Source of the DNA: CAWATZ01 sp963784995
GTDB lineage: Bacteria > Planctomycetota > Planctomycetia > Gemmatales > Gemmataceae
Direction: 5' to 3'
DNA length: 64,000 nucleotides
Assembly: GCA_963784995.1 (NCBI GenBank)
Contig: CAWATZ010000002.1
Location: 1,178,001-1,242,000, forward strand
Part shown: positions 1 through 9,731 of the stretch, one piece after another
Layout: the number at the start of each line of letters is the position of its first letter
Position numbering within the stretch: position 1 is the stretch's first letter
Translations under genes and position numbers: made by a program
Notes under the pieces: generated by a model
Seen by the model: only the letters and a program-made list of their open reading frames with translations
What the model was told of the DNA's origin: nothing
Database searches by the model: none

Positions 1-293
1 GGTTAGCGAGCCGCGTGTCGGAGCGGGCTTTCCCATTCGCCCGGAGGAATTGGTCCCGGCCGGGTTGGTTGGATTGGCGATCTTGTTCTGTTCGTGTCCA
101 GCGCCTGGCGGCATCATTGGTTCCAGCACCCCCGGAGGAAACAGGTTAGCTCCCGGCTTACTGCACGCTGATAACTCTACCCGAGAAATGGCCCGCTTGC
201 TTCACACTTTCCTCAAGGATTCGTAATCAGTCAACAGGGGGCCGAGACGGCTCCCTGGGCGCCAATCCCTGTCAATACTCCGGAGACTGCATC

Positions 294-992
294 ATGGCAA
301 CTCGACTTTGCTGGCTGGGGCATTCCTGTCTGCTGCTGGAACACACCGCCGGCACGAAAATCAACGTCCTGATCGATCCGTTCCTGACCGGCAACCCGCT
401 GGCCGCGACCACGGCCGACAAGGTCCCGGCTGACTTCATCCTGGTGTCGCACGGCCACGGCGACCACGTGGGTGATACGATCGACATTGCCCGGCGGACC
501 AACGCCACGGTGATTGCCAACTACGAGATCTTTCTCTGGCTGCAGTCCAAGGGCGTCAAGAACGTCCACGGCATGCAGCACGGCGGCGCCCACACCTTCC
601 CCTTTGGCCGGGTCAAGCTGACGCTGGCCTTTCACGGCTCGGTCCTGCCCGACGGCGCCAACGGCGGCAACCCGTGCGGCTTCCTGCTGACCTTCACGGA
701 CGGGGTCAAGGTCTACGACGCCGCCGACACCGGCCTGTTCGGCGACATGAAGCTGATCGGCGAGGAAGGCATCGACCTGGCCGCACTGCCCATCGGCGAC
801 AATTATACGATGGGGCCTGACGATGCGCTGCGTGCGGTCAAGCTGATCGGGCCGAAAAAGGTGCTGCCGATCCACTACAACACCTTCGACCTGATCAAGC
901 AGAACGCCAATGCCTGGGCCGAGCGCGTCCGCAAGGAGACCCAGGCCGAGCCAGTGGTGCTGCAACCGGGGGGATGGTGTGATGTTGGTTAG
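294..992 (+). CDS. MBL-fold metal-dependent hydrolase, UPF0173 family
   Basis: A 232-residue protein of the metallo-beta-lactamase superfamily, matching the usual length of UPF0173 hydrolases (YtkL-like). The metal-binding HxHxDH signature is visible as SHGHGDHVGD near residue 55. An Asp in YDAADTGLF and a late His in VLPIHYNTF supply further metal ligands expected for the fold. No signal peptide is seen, so it is probably cytoplasmic. The physiological substrate of this family is not established; hydrolase activity is inferred from the fold. ATG at 294 follows a CGGAG ribosome site. The stop codon lies inside a long palindrome that separates it from the convergent gene on the other strand. 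Confidence 0.9.
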   Translation: MATRLCWLGHSCLLLEHTAGTKINVLIDPFLTGNPLAATTADKVPADFILVSHGHGDHVGDTIDIARRTNATVIANYEIFLWLQSKGVKNVHGMQHGGAHTFPFGRVKLTLAFHGSVLPDGANGGNPCGFLLTFTDGVKVYDAADTGLFGDMKLIGEEGIDLAALPIGDNYTMGPDDALRAVKLIGPKKVLPIHYNTFDLIKQNANAWAERVRKETQAEPVVLQPGGWCDVG

Positions 993-1087
993 CCGCGACG
1001 CGGAGCCGCGCAGCGGCGCAGCGGAGCGCGTTGGCAGCCACGAACGCGCTCCGCTGCGCCGCTGCGCGGCTCCGCGTCGCGGCTAAC
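988..1087. repeat. Long perfect palindrome between convergent genes
   Basis: Two 45-base arms (988-1032 and 1043-1087) are perfect inverted copies around a 10-base loop. The left arm contains the stop codon of the upstream hydrolase, and the right arm ends against the stop of the convergent gene. It could act as a bidirectional terminator. The arms are far longer than an ordinary terminator, and similar palindromes occur elsewhere in the window, so it may be a dispersed palindromic unit. Confidence 0.85.
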
Positions 1088-2767
1088 TCACCGCACTCGG
1101 GCCTCGAAGCGGACCACGCCGCTCTCGCCGGGCTGGAGCTTGCCGCTGATCTCCCAGCGCAGCACCTGCGAGCCGGCCTCGTTCTCCTGGAGCGTGAAGA
1201 CGGCGGGCCGATTGGACTGGGCACTGCCGGTCACGTACTCCAGCCGGGTGGACAGGCTGTCGGTGATGGCCACGTCGCTCAGCGGCAGGCTGCCCTGGGC
1301 GCTGTAGCGCAGGAAGAACGTGACCACGTCGCCAACCTGGGCGGCCTCCCGGTCGGCCCACTTGATCAGCACCAGCGGCTTGTCCGGGGTGTGTGGCGGC
1401 TCCTTCAGACAGATGGACATGACCTCGCGCGGCTCGACCGTGGCCCGGACCACCTCCGCCGTGCCGACCACGTGGGCGACGATGCTGGTTCCGATCACGT
1501 CCTGGAAGCTGCTGACGCGCTCGCTCTGGCTGAGGGCCCGGGCCAGTTCCACCTGACGGGTCAGGCGCGTGCGCTCCACCTCGGTCAAGCGAAGGAATGC
1601 CTGAGTTCCCAGGGCCTCGCCCAGTCCCAGGTAAATCTTGTCGCCGGCCAGGGCCTGGAAGCTCACCTGGCGCAGCAGCCCGATGGTCGCCGACTGCCCG
1701 CTCGGCCGGGACCGGGAATGCAACCCGGACAGCATCTCGCGGCCCGTGGCAGCCAGCAGCGGCAGTCGGCCGTGCGTGACGTCGAGGCCGTACGTGCTGC
1801 CACGATGGATCAAGCCGGTCACGCTCTCATACCCCCCCAGGGGGATTTCCTGCCGCAGCGCCGCGAACCGCGGCACAATCAGGCAGACCCGGTTGGAAAC
1901 GACCAGGTGCCGCTGGCCGGCCTGGGTGGTGTACTCGGCCACGGCATCCTCGGCATGCAATCCCTGGAGCTGGCCCTGGTGGTCCAGTCCCGGAGCCATG
2001 CCCTGGCCGGTGCCGGTGTCCCGGTTGGGATTGAGGCCGCCGTTGTGCAGATACTCCTCCTCCGGATGACGCGGACCAAGGAGAGGGTCGTACCACAGCC
2101 AGGTGACCGGAGCGAGAGAGGGCGGACGACGCGGCCAGGGTAGTGTGGTCTCGCCCGGGAGCAGTACGGTCCCCGGGACAGCCTGGGCCTCCAGTTCCTC
2201 CGGCGTCATTTCCCGGCCGCCCAGGCGCACGATCATCACCGGCCGACCGATCTCGCGGGCCTCTTCCAGTGCATTGCGCGATGCAGGGATGGTCGTCTCC
2301 GAGGGGTTGTTGGGGTCGCTCTGTTCCGGGATGGCCTTCTCGGGATGCTCCAGGTAAACGACCTTGGTCACCATGCCGCCGCGCAGGGCCACGTCGATGT
2401 CTTCCTCGGTCAAGTACAGCGGCGCGGGGTATTTGCGGGACTGGATCCTGGGCGGCAGCCGCAAGGTGCCGATCACCTCGATGGAGGGAAAGAGGCTGAA
2501 CCCGGGCCGATCGGGCAGGTTGGTCAGCTCGAGCCGGTAGACGTAACCGGGCCGCAAGCCCACGGTCACGGGAGTCGGGAATGGCGACCCCTTTTCGCTG
2601 CCGCGATAGAGCGTGGCCTCCAATCCTGCTGGACCCAGAATGCGGACGTACAGCAGCGGTGCCGTGCCATTGACCGGCTCGGGAAGCGGCGGCGGAAACG
2701 GCTGCGCCAGGAGCCAGGCCGGCAACAGAACCACCACGGCCAGTAGCAGACAGGATCGGATGGTCAT
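1088..2767 (-). CDS. Secreted protein with DUF11-like C-terminal repeat domain
   Basis: About 559 residues, beginning with a signal peptide (MTIRSCLLLAVVVLLPAWLL). Residues about 60-150 form a domain shared with the next gene to the right: YRLELTNLPDRPGFSLFPS, then a segment with LTEEDIDVALRGGMVTKVVYL. The C-terminus resembles a DUF11/conserved-repeat domain (VGDVVTFFLRYS, VAITDSLSTRLEYVTGSA), which in planctomycete surface proteins has an Ig-like fold. ATG at 2767 is chosen over an upstream TTG at 2797 because GGAGAAG lies just upstream of it. It is probably exported or envelope-associated; no enzymatic motif is seen. Confidence 0.8.
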   Translation of the reverse strand: MTIRSCLLLAVVVLLPAWLLAQPFPPPLPEPVNGTAPLLYVRILGPAGLEATLYRGSEKGSPFPTPVTVGLRPGYVYRLELTNLPDRPGFSLFPSIEVIGTLRLPPRIQSRKYPAPLYLTEEDIDVALRGGMVTKVVYLEHPEKAIPEQSDPNNPSETTIPASRNALEEAREIGRPVMIVRLGGREMTPEELEAQAVPGTVLLPGETTLPWPRRPPSLAPVTWLWYDPLLGPRHPEEEYLHNGGLNPNRDTGTGQGMAPGLDHQGQLQGLHAEDAVAEYTTQAGQRHLVVSNRVCLIVPRFAALRQEIPLGGYESVTGLIHRGSTYGLDVTHGRLPLLAATGREMLSGLHSRSRPSGQSATIGLLRQVSFQALAGDKIYLGLGEALGTQAFLRLTEVERTRLTRQVELARALSQSERVSSFQDVIGTSIVAHVVGTAEVVRATVEPREVMSICLKEPPHTPDKPLVLIKWADREAAQVGDVVTFFLRYSAQGSLPLSDVAITDSLSTRLEYVTGSAQSNRPAVFTLQENEAGSQVLRWEISGKLQPGESGVVRFEARVR

Positions 2768-2831
2768 GGCGCGTCTTCTCCAAAAGGCAATTCCCAACAG
2801 GCACGGATTGGGGGAGAGCGGGTTCCTCCGC

Positions 2832-2959
2832 CGACCCCTGCCGGCTTGCCCGGCAGGTGAAGCAGGTCACCAGCTAGAAGAGAAGGGAAAAGAACGGTTT
2901 CTCTTCTTCTTTTCTAGCTGGTGACCTGCTTCACCTGCCGGGCAAGCCGGCAGGGGTCG
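2832..2959. repeat. Long palindrome, 48-base arms
   Basis: Arms 2832-2879 and 2912-2959 are perfect inverted copies separated by 32 bases rich in A and T. It sits between two genes transcribed in the same (minus) direction, just past the stop of the gene at 2972-4716. It could terminate that gene. It belongs to the same class as the palindromes at 988-1087, 24560-24667 and 60359-60433. Confidence 0.85.
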
Positions 2960-2971
2960 TGCAGAGAGCGA

Positions 2972-4716
2972 TCACCTTCCGCCCGGCGGAACTGTGCCGA
3001 ACGGCCCCAGGGCCCCGGTCTGCTGGAAGGGGGAAACAGGTGGCGGCGGGGTCAGCTGGCTCTGGGGGCCCGCTTGCGGATTGCCGCTGACGAAGTTCTG
3101 GACCGGAGCCAGGGGCCCCGCCGGTTGCAATCCGTTCGGAGCGATGCTCCGACCAACTGGCGTGCCCGGTGGCAGAGTCGGCCGCGGCGTGGGCGGGAAA
3201 CTCGGCGGAGCCGAGGGCAGACTGCCCGGGTTACCCTGGAGCGGCGGCAAGCTCACGCCGGGGTTGAATTGACCCGGCGGCACGCTCGGAGCCGGCGAAG
3301 CGGTGCCGAAGGAGCCGGGGCATACGACGGGAGGGGACCACCGGGCGTGGAAACCGGGTAGCCGGGCGGGAATTGCGGCGGATAGCCCTGGTTCGGCGGC
3401 ATCATTCCCGGAGCGAAGCGGTTGGTCGTGTTCCCCTGCGGATTGGCCGGTTGCTGCGGCAGCGGCACCGGATTGAAGTTCGGCACCGTCGGATAGGGGA
3501 AGTTGCTCGGCGGCCGGGCGTTCGGATTGGGCATCGCTCCGTAGGGCACCATCCGCGGCGGGCCGTTGGCCAGGTTGGGCTGCATGTTCAGGATCTGACC
3601 GGCCGGCGGGGCGCCCATTGGCATCCGGCCGGCTCCCGGGGCATCCATGGGCGGAGTATTGGCCGCCTCCAGGTCGATGTTGCCCAGCCGGACCACCAGC
3701 AGAATGCTGCCGCGCCGCTGGGCCTCCTGGATCGGATCGGTGCCCGGCTCCAGCTGGGCCGAGTTGACCTCGGCCAGGCCGGTGGTCGCCAGCTCCTGGA
3801 AGCCCGGATCGGGCAGGTAGATCACCTTCACCACCATGTTGCCCGAGGCCACCTGGTCGAAATCCTCGTCGCTGAAGTTCACCGGCACGGCACTGTGAGC
3901 CAGGAAGGTGGACGTCTTGCTGTTGCCCGGCACCACTTCCAGGGTCGGATACAACTCGACGCCGGGGCGATTGGGGACGTCGCTCAGTTTGAGCCGATAG
4001 ATGGCTGCCTGCAGGAAGTTGTACCGGCCCGGAGCTTCCAGACTTTGCGGACCGAACCCCTGTTTGCCGTCGGCTTGCGTGGTGAACCAGCTGATCTTCA
4101 TGCCGGCTGGCGCGGCAAAGCGAACCTCGGTGCGCTGTACCGGGAAGGGGGCGGAGAGGGCGCTCACCTTCGGGGCCAGGGTCTTGCCCTGGGTCAGCAG
4201 CAGTCCCCCGTCGTCCCCGTACCCTTGCCCGCCGGCCTGGACGACCCCGCCGCCCGGCATCGAGTAGGCACCGACCACGCCCGCCGGCAACGACGGCAGA
4301 CCGGCCGGGGTAGGCGAGGTGCCGGGAAGCCCTCCGCCCATGACCGGCGAGCTGTTCATCATGGGCATCCCCCCGGGACCGCCCATCCCCATGCTTCCCG
4401 GCAAGCTGCCCTGGCGGGCCGCTTCCTGGGCCATCATGAACTGCAGGTCGTAAGGGACGCTCTGTTGCAGCATGGCCCGGGCGGCCACCTCGCCGCTGGG
4501 CGGACTGGCGTTGTAAGGAAACGCCGGGTCCACGGGCTGGCCCCAGGGCCCGACCAGGCCGGGAACGCCGGTGGACTCCCGCAGGCCCACACTGCAGCCA
4601 TCGGGACACCCTTTTGACCAGTACGAAGCCATGAAGGGCCCGGCCAGAGCGGGCCCACTCCAGCTGCCCTGCAGCAGGCACGCCACAAGCAGCCCGATCT
4701 CGAGGTTTTTCTTCAT
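2972..4716 (-). CDS. Secreted Pro/Gly/Met-rich protein (frameshifted near 3300)
   Basis: A signal peptide (MKKNLEIGLLVACLLQGSWS) is followed by a Gly/Met/Pro-rich stretch and a domain like that of the neighbouring gene 1088-2767: YRLKLSDVPNRPGVELYPT and DEDFDQVASGNMVVKVIYL. A long Pro/Asn/Gln-rich tail follows. The first reading frame ends at 3253, but the natural Pro-rich tail (for example SVPPGQFNPGVSLPPLQG) continues in another frame to a stop at 2972. One missing base near 3300 (an expected GG now reads as G) accounts for it. The start ATG at 4716 has AAGGAAG upstream. Function unknown; an envelope role is inferred. Confidence 0.7.
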
Positions 4717-5114
4717 ACCCGTCTTCCTTTCCCGGATTCCTCTTTTGTCCTGGCCGAGCCCTCGCTATAAACACCGCGCCCCAGGGGCGGTCCACACCAG
4801 GAGGCTTTGATTCAATCGGCTCGCCCGCAGGCGGAACTTTCGTTAAATCCAGAAAAGGTTGCCCATGTCCTTCAAGAGCATTCGTCCATATCACAATCCT
4901 TAAGTTATTGAAATTAAACAACTTGCGTTAACTTGAGACAATCCAGGTCGCTCTCTTTTACCCCGGTTTACCCCACTTTTCCCAGGGTAGGGTGCGGGTA
5001 GGGTGCGTAGCGGTGCAGGCAATTTGAGGAAGGCCGGGGGGCAGGAACTGAAGCGATGGGGTGGTTGCGGCGGGGGAGGGGCTGGCGGGGCGTGGGGAGC
5101 GAAATGGCGGGGAA
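4717..5114. other. Intergenic region, no gene seen
   Basis: No credible gene. It holds the upstream region of the secreted protein ending at 4716 and a tandem GTAGGGTGC motif (4987-5006) that recurs upstream of the integrase near 20952. Confidence 0.6.
4987..5006. repeat. Tandem GTAGGGTGC motif, left copy
   Basis: GTAGGGTGC occurs twice here, separated by GG. The same 9-mer occurs twice, separated by AAG, at 20952-20972 immediately upstream of the integrase gene, in the same orientation. The pair could be arm-type integrase binding sites or island-end remnants; this is inference. Confidence 0.5.
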
Positions 5115-5516
5115 TCACGGAAGCATCGACACGGTGATGCCCGTAAAACGCTGCAACTGTGTGTCATTGGTGAGGAAGACGTCGCACATGCCCTCAATTG
5201 CCGCAGCAAGATGCAAGCTATCAGCGAGGCGAAAACCGTTCTGCGCCTGAATGAGTGTTGCCAGTTCAAAGACGGGATTTGGAAGAGAGAGGCGTACAAG
5301 GGATGGATTGGTCAGAAACCGATCGTATTCGGCCAGCAGCGTGGAATTGCCGGTGCGGATCGGCTTCATTCGGCATTCTTGCCGGGAAAGTGAGCTGACC
5401 GCGAGCTGGTCGCCCGCAGTCAGCAGGTTGGCTATGTGCGTCTGGGCTCTGGTTTTGAAAGGAGGAACACCCTCGACGTAGTACACGACGATCATGGTGT
5501 CCAGGTAGACCAGCAT
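5115..5516 (-). CDS. PIN-domain ribonuclease toxin, VapC-like
   Basis: 133 residues, the normal size for a VapC-type PIN endoribonuclease. Conserved acidic positions are visible: Asp in YLDTMIVVYYVEG at the N-terminus, Glu in LSRQECRMK, Asp in FRLADSLHLAAA and Asp in VFLTNDTQLQRF. Such toxins cleave RNA in a Mg2+-dependent way and are held inactive by a cognate antitoxin. It starts six bases after the stop of the upstream antitoxin gene, as expected for a co-transcribed toxin-antitoxin pair. The toxin frame is intact while the antitoxin frame is interrupted. Confidence 0.85.
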   Translation of the reverse strand: MLVYLDTMIVVYYVEGVPPFKTRAQTHIANLLTAGDQLAVSSLSRQECRMKPIRTGNSTLLAEYDRFLTNPSLVRLSLPNPVFELATLIQAQNGFRLADSLHLAAAIEGMCDVFLTNDTQLQRFTGITVSMLP

Positions 5517-5522
5517 GGAGCG

Positions 5523-5812
5523 TCACTCAGGGAGCGGGTTAGTCGTCTGGGAGTGAATCTTCCTGAAGCGCTCTTCGTCCTTGGCGCGCTCTTCGGCAAG
5601 CTCTCTCTCAAGCTCGTCTCCTGGTCGGCCTTGAAACCCACGGGCTTTCTGCCGCTCATTGATTTCGCGCATCGTCTCGATAAGGCTGGGTTCAATGGGC
5701 GCAGCACGATTTCCATTGGGCCAGGCGGCAATTCAGCTTTCTGGTCCAGTTGAATGTTGATGCCATCAGGCCGCAGAACGCCGCGGCTCACAATCTCGGT
5801 TGTTGCTGTCAC
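5523..5812 (-). CDS. VapB-like antitoxin, interrupted by a one-base frameshift
   Basis: The N-terminal part reads VSRGVLRPDGINIQLDQKAE, then LPPGPMEIVLRP, typical of small PIN-associated antitoxins. From about 5700 the sensible C-terminus (SLIETMREINERQKARGFQG, then ELERELAEERAKDEE) is in the next frame and ends at 5523, just before the toxin. One C missing from a CCC run (CGCCCATT expected as CGCCCCATT) restores a continuous protein of about 96 residues. The start is GTG at 5812 with GGGAGG upstream. Either a sequence error or a real loss of antitoxin; the second would be unusual beside an intact toxin. Confidence 0.75.
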
Positions 5813-6382
5813 GATTCAATCCTCCCATCCTGGTGAGGGCGGCTTGAGCGAATCATCCCCAGGTGCTTCTCTGTGCCTCTCGATGCTTCTCGCTTCTGCT
5901 ATCTTCCGTTCACGTCTGTTACTCACCATTACTTTACATCAAAAAGCATGCCATTTACCATAGAACTACTGTACAGGTTTACTGGGTTCGCTTCTCGGGC
6001 GTAACCGGGGCCTCAACATTGGACGGCCCCGGGACCGCTCTGCGCCACCCTCTCCTCCACCAGCGCCAGCTTGACCGCCACCCGCTGCAACTCCGCGGCC
6101 ACGGCTACCAGTTCCTCTGGCGGCGCGACGTGCTGACCGGCAAGCGGATTGAGCTGGCCCTTGAGCGCGTCGAGAACCGGCAGCCGGGCCAGCCGGCCCT
6201 GATCTGCACCGAATGGTATGAGCGCCGGCACTTGAGCCCGGAAAAGTTCTACGCGCGGTTTCCCTACCAGACGCGGCCACCGCTTGATGGTGGTTTCGAC
6301 CTGGAAGGGGAGGCGGTTCTCGACCGGATCTGCTGAGAAGACACGGACGGGATTGCAGAATGCGAAGAGGGACGTGTAGGCG
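5813..6382. other. Region downstream of ISKra4-type transposase, no clear gene
   Basis: Open frames exist on both strands because of high GC, but none shows a recognisable domain or a good ribosome site. The left end of the ISKra4-type element probably lies here; I could not locate an inverted repeat. Confidence 0.4.
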
Positions 6383-7809
6383 TCAGGCTGCTTGCTGAAC
6401 AAATGGTTCAGAGAACCGGCGGTCCCAAAAATCCTCCCATTGACCCTTCTCGCTGCGATAGAGGGCGCGGACGTGACAGAGGGCATGCGCCCGGCTTCTC
6501 CCCAGCGCATGCCCGCTCCCTTGAGCCTCTGCCCCACCACCGTCTTGCAAGCGCTCTCGATCACCCCACTGCCAATCTGCCAGCCCTCCGCCTGATACTC
6601 GGGGTATTCCATCCGGTGCAGATTGTTCTCGAAGTACATCAGCACCTCTGCCAGCTGCTCCCGCAACCCTGCCGACTTGCGGGCCGGCCAATCCCACTGC
6701 CGTAACACCTCCAACGTCAGGGCTCCTCCTTCTGCCTTCAGCAGGCTGCACCACTGCTCGGCCTGGCCCTTGGCTTTCTCCTGCTCCTGCGGGTGCAGCG
6801 CTTTGGCCAGCTTTTCCAGATAGCTGGCCGCGTGATAGAAGTCCAAGATCACCACCAGGTCCGGCCGGTTGAAGTTCTTCCGCGCGAACTCCTCCAGGCC
6901 CGAGCCGCCGTCGGTCAGAACGATCCACGTATGGGCCTGCTCCATCCCCACCCGAGCCGCCAACTGACGCAGCAGCGGTCCCATGTCTTCCAGGGCGTAC
7001 AGTCCGGCCAGGTAGCGTGCTTGCAGCTGTTGCCGCTTGGCGTCGGGGACAGGTTCGACCCACTGCTGGGTCGGAACCGGGTTGAAGATGCTGCCGACGT
7101 AGGCCATCCGACCCTCGGCCGCTTGGCCCTTGGGACCTTGCTGCGCGCGTGCCGGTGGCGTCGATGCTGGCGTAGGCCACCGTTCGCCCTTGAGCATCAT
7201 GCCGCCAGGTCCAGTCCACCCGGGGACCGACCGTAACGCCCGCCGCCAGTTGGGCCGCGATGCGCGCACCGACATCCTCGGTGGTGCGTTCGACGGTTGA
7301 TTCGGACAAGTCCACGCCGCTCATTTCCTCCAGCAGTTCGGCCCCCTTGTCGAAGCTGGCAGCAACGGCGCCAGCGAGACTGGCCAAACGCTCGACGGCC
7401 GGGGTGAGTTGATGAGAGGGGATGCCCGCGTGCTGGTCGAAGGGGCATTGGCCCTTGCCACAGCGGCGGCAGTAATAGTAGGCACGCCGGTAGCGGATCG
7501 GACCGAACAGGCTGACGAGGGTGCGCGGGGGGTCATCGTGGAAGGGGGCGGCGCGGTCGCAGTCGGGGCAAGTCACGCTGGAGCCTTCGTAGCCGTTTTT
7601 TTTTGAGCGAGGAACTCTTGATAGGTCTTGGCGCCGACGCGCAGGAGGATGTCGCGGATCTTGAATTCGGTGGCTCCAAAAAGGGAGCAACGATCGCTAG
7701 CAACCAGGGTGCGCGCCATCTGGAGAAACTCGTCGGCGGCCGCTTGGGCAATGGCCTGGGCCAGTTCGTGGGCTTGTGCTTCCTCCTGTACTTTGCGCGA
7801 CTTCCTCAC
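6383..7809 (-). pseudogene. ISKra4-family transposase, three frame disruptions
   Basis: Across three frames the protein reads as one ISKra4-type transposase of about 475 residues, the usual length. It has a zinc-ribbon-like segment (CPDCDRAAPF and YYYCRRCGKGQCPFD), then VAYASIDATGT, WIVLTDGGSGLEEFARKN, VVILDFYHAASYLEKLAKAL, GSGVIESACKTVVGQRLKG and ALYRSEKGQWEDFWDRR. Breaks: an A9 run at 7596-7604 (a -1 slip gives QKKNGYEG), an extra base near 7155 (DATGT to QQGPKG), and a missing G near 6490. The A9 site could be a programmed frameshift; the others look like indels. A GTG at 7809 is the likely start. Probably inactive if the indels are real. Confidence 0.75.
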
Positions 7810-7951
7810 CGACCCAATAACCGATCCGGGAAGTCTCCGATAGGCGCTGTCCAACGAGGAGCCCCTGCGCTGCCGGTCCTGAGCCCGGCACGCCCGGCAA
7901 AACACGGCCCGCTCTGCCCCCCGAACCGCTCTGGATGCCAACCAACCGCTC

Positions 7952-9277
7952 TCAGACCGCCAGCGCCAGTAACTGCTCCGCCAGCTCGCGGTATCTCTGC
8001 GGGTTGGGCGGCTCCGACAGAACCGCTGTGATTTCTTGACGCAGCACCTCACGCTGCAACGCCTTACGTTTGTCCGCATGCGATGCCCTCCTTGGCTCCT
8101 TGTCCCACGGGCTGGCGCTGCGGTCCACCACCTGCTCCTGGGGTTTGTCCCACGCCCACGTCTCCACCACACTGTACAGCCACAGATTCAGGTTGAAGCA
8201 CCCCTCGTTGCTGTGGACGTTGCGCACCTGCTGCTGACCGGCGCCCCACACCTCCTTGACATCCTTGTTCATTTGCTCCAACGCATTGCGGTCAGCGGCC
8301 GCCTCCAACACCTGCTGTGCCGTCGCCTCCGGCTTGGTGCAGAACAACGGCAGCCAGCCGTTGTCCTCCTTGACCAGCACCACACGAATCACACCTTCTG
8401 CGGGATGCCAGGTCGCCAGGAACGTCTTGATGGTCTTGGTCACCCTCTGCCCGTACTGCACGCACTCGATCTGTTGCCAACCCTGCGTCTGCCCCGCCCG
8501 CTTGGCCAACGAGTAGCGTTCCTTGCCGTAGGTTGCCGCCGGCCCAGGCTGGCTCGGCTTCTTGGGCAAAGGTAGCGACCACAGGGCCGCGTCCTTGCGC
8601 AGTCGGCCCACCACGATGAAGCCGGCCTGCCGCGCCGGCTTCAGGAACGGCTTTTTGGAGTAACCGCCATCGACCACCACCCAGTGTTCCTCGAACTGGC
8701 TGTCCACCCAGGGTTTGACCCAGTGCAGCTGCTGGGCGGCCAACTCCAATTTGGTGTGGAAGGGCCGGCGGCGGTCGGGAGGCAGTTTGGCCACATCGGT
8801 CTGGCGGATGTAGAGCTGCGCCTGCAAGGGCAAGGCCAGGGTGCCGCACTCTGGGTGCTGGCCCAGGGCGGCCAGGACGACCCAGTTGTGGCCGTAGACG
8901 TAGTTCTCGTCTGCGGGGCCAGGGCTGGGATTGTGATGCAGGCCAGCGCCCTCAACCTCGGGGCCCCAGCGTGCCGTCGGCGTATCATCGATGCCCAGCA
9001 GCAAGCGTTTGGGGCCCAGCAAGGGCTTGACCGCGAGCACCAGGCTGATGGCCAGGTGGTCGAACTGCTGGCCGACGGCGCAGACGAGGGCGTAGTGAGG
9101 GCGGAAGTCGTCTTGGATCCCGGCAGGGCGGAACCAGGAGGTGACGGTACGGCGTCCGTCGGCAAAGAGGATGCCCAGCAGGAGGACGGGAAGGCGAGCG
9201 GCGCTTCGGCAGTCCAGCCAGTGGGCCAGGTGGAGGAAGGTGCTGGCCACCAAGGCGGGGAGTCGAGACAATAGCAT
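7952..9277 (-). CDS. DDE transposase, IS701-like (DDE_5 type)
   Basis: About 441 residues with an apparent DDE triad: Asp in LLLGIDDTPTARWG, Asp in WVVVDGGYSKKPFLK and Glu in DRNALEQMNKDVKEVWG. The overall pattern fits the IS701/DDE_5 group of cut-and-paste transposases. The ATG at 9277 is preferred to an upstream start because AAGGAG lies 7 bases before it. The frame is intact. It sits directly beside the ISKra4-type gene (142 bases away), so one element may have inserted beside or into the other. I did not find clear terminal inverted repeats. Confidence 0.75.
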   Translation of the reverse strand: MLLSRLPALVASTFLHLAHWLDCRSAARLPVLLLGILFADGRRTVTSWFRPAGIQDDFRPHYALVCAVGQQFDHLAISLVLAVKPLLGPKRLLLGIDDTPTARWGPEVEGAGLHHNPSPGPADENYVYGHNWVVLAALGQHPECGTLALPLQAQLYIRQTDVAKLPPDRRRPFHTKLELAAQQLHWVKPWVDSQFEEHWVVVDGGYSKKPFLKPARQAGFIVVGRLRKDAALWSLPLPKKPSQPGPAATYGKERYSLAKRAGQTQGWQQIECVQYGQRVTKTIKTFLATWHPAEGVIRVVLVKEDNGWLPLFCTKPEATAQQVLEAAADRNALEQMNKDVKEVWGAGQQQVRNVHSNEGCFNLNLWLYSVVETWAWDKPQEQVVDRSASPWDKEPRRASHADKRKALQREVLRQEITAVLSEPPNPQRYRELAEQLLALAV

Positions 9278-9731
9278 AGCAGGCTCCTTGACACGGAAAT
9301 CTCTGAGCAAGGGTTATCGTGTTCAGGGAGCCGGCCTTTGTCCACCCGCCAGGACGCATTCAGGCACCTGCCGCTACCGCAAAGGACATCTGGGACGAAC
9401 GGCTGAGTGGCCGAAAAATGTGAGGAAGTTGCGCAAAGTACAGCTTCCTCAGCAGCGGGGAGTGCTTCCTTCATGGTCGTTCCTCGGACACGGCGGGTGG
9501 ATTTTTCGACAAAACGCTCCTCTGCTCTTTTGTGTACAAAGATTCCACCAAGTTGCCAGACGCCCACACAAGAGGGACGCCCACCCGGGATTTCTCTTGC
9601 GGTTGCCCGTGTCGCCGTGGATGATGACTGGGTTGGGACCGCCGGAGTCATGACCGGCGCGGCCCTTTGCCAGCGCGTGCTATCTACCCGCACGGTTGGC
9701 GGAGGGCGCAGCCCGGTTGAGGGTAGAAGCA
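9278..9731. other. Intergenic region, no gene seen
   Basis: About 450 bases between the divergent transposase and zinc-ribbon genes. It must hold the upstream end of the IS701-like element and the promoter of the zinc-ribbon pair; neither could be pinned down. Confidence 0.5.

Noticed and set aside
5863..6336. Plus-strand open frame beside the ISKra4-type transposase
   Set aside because: No domain, no ribosome site, and the opposite strand is equally open.
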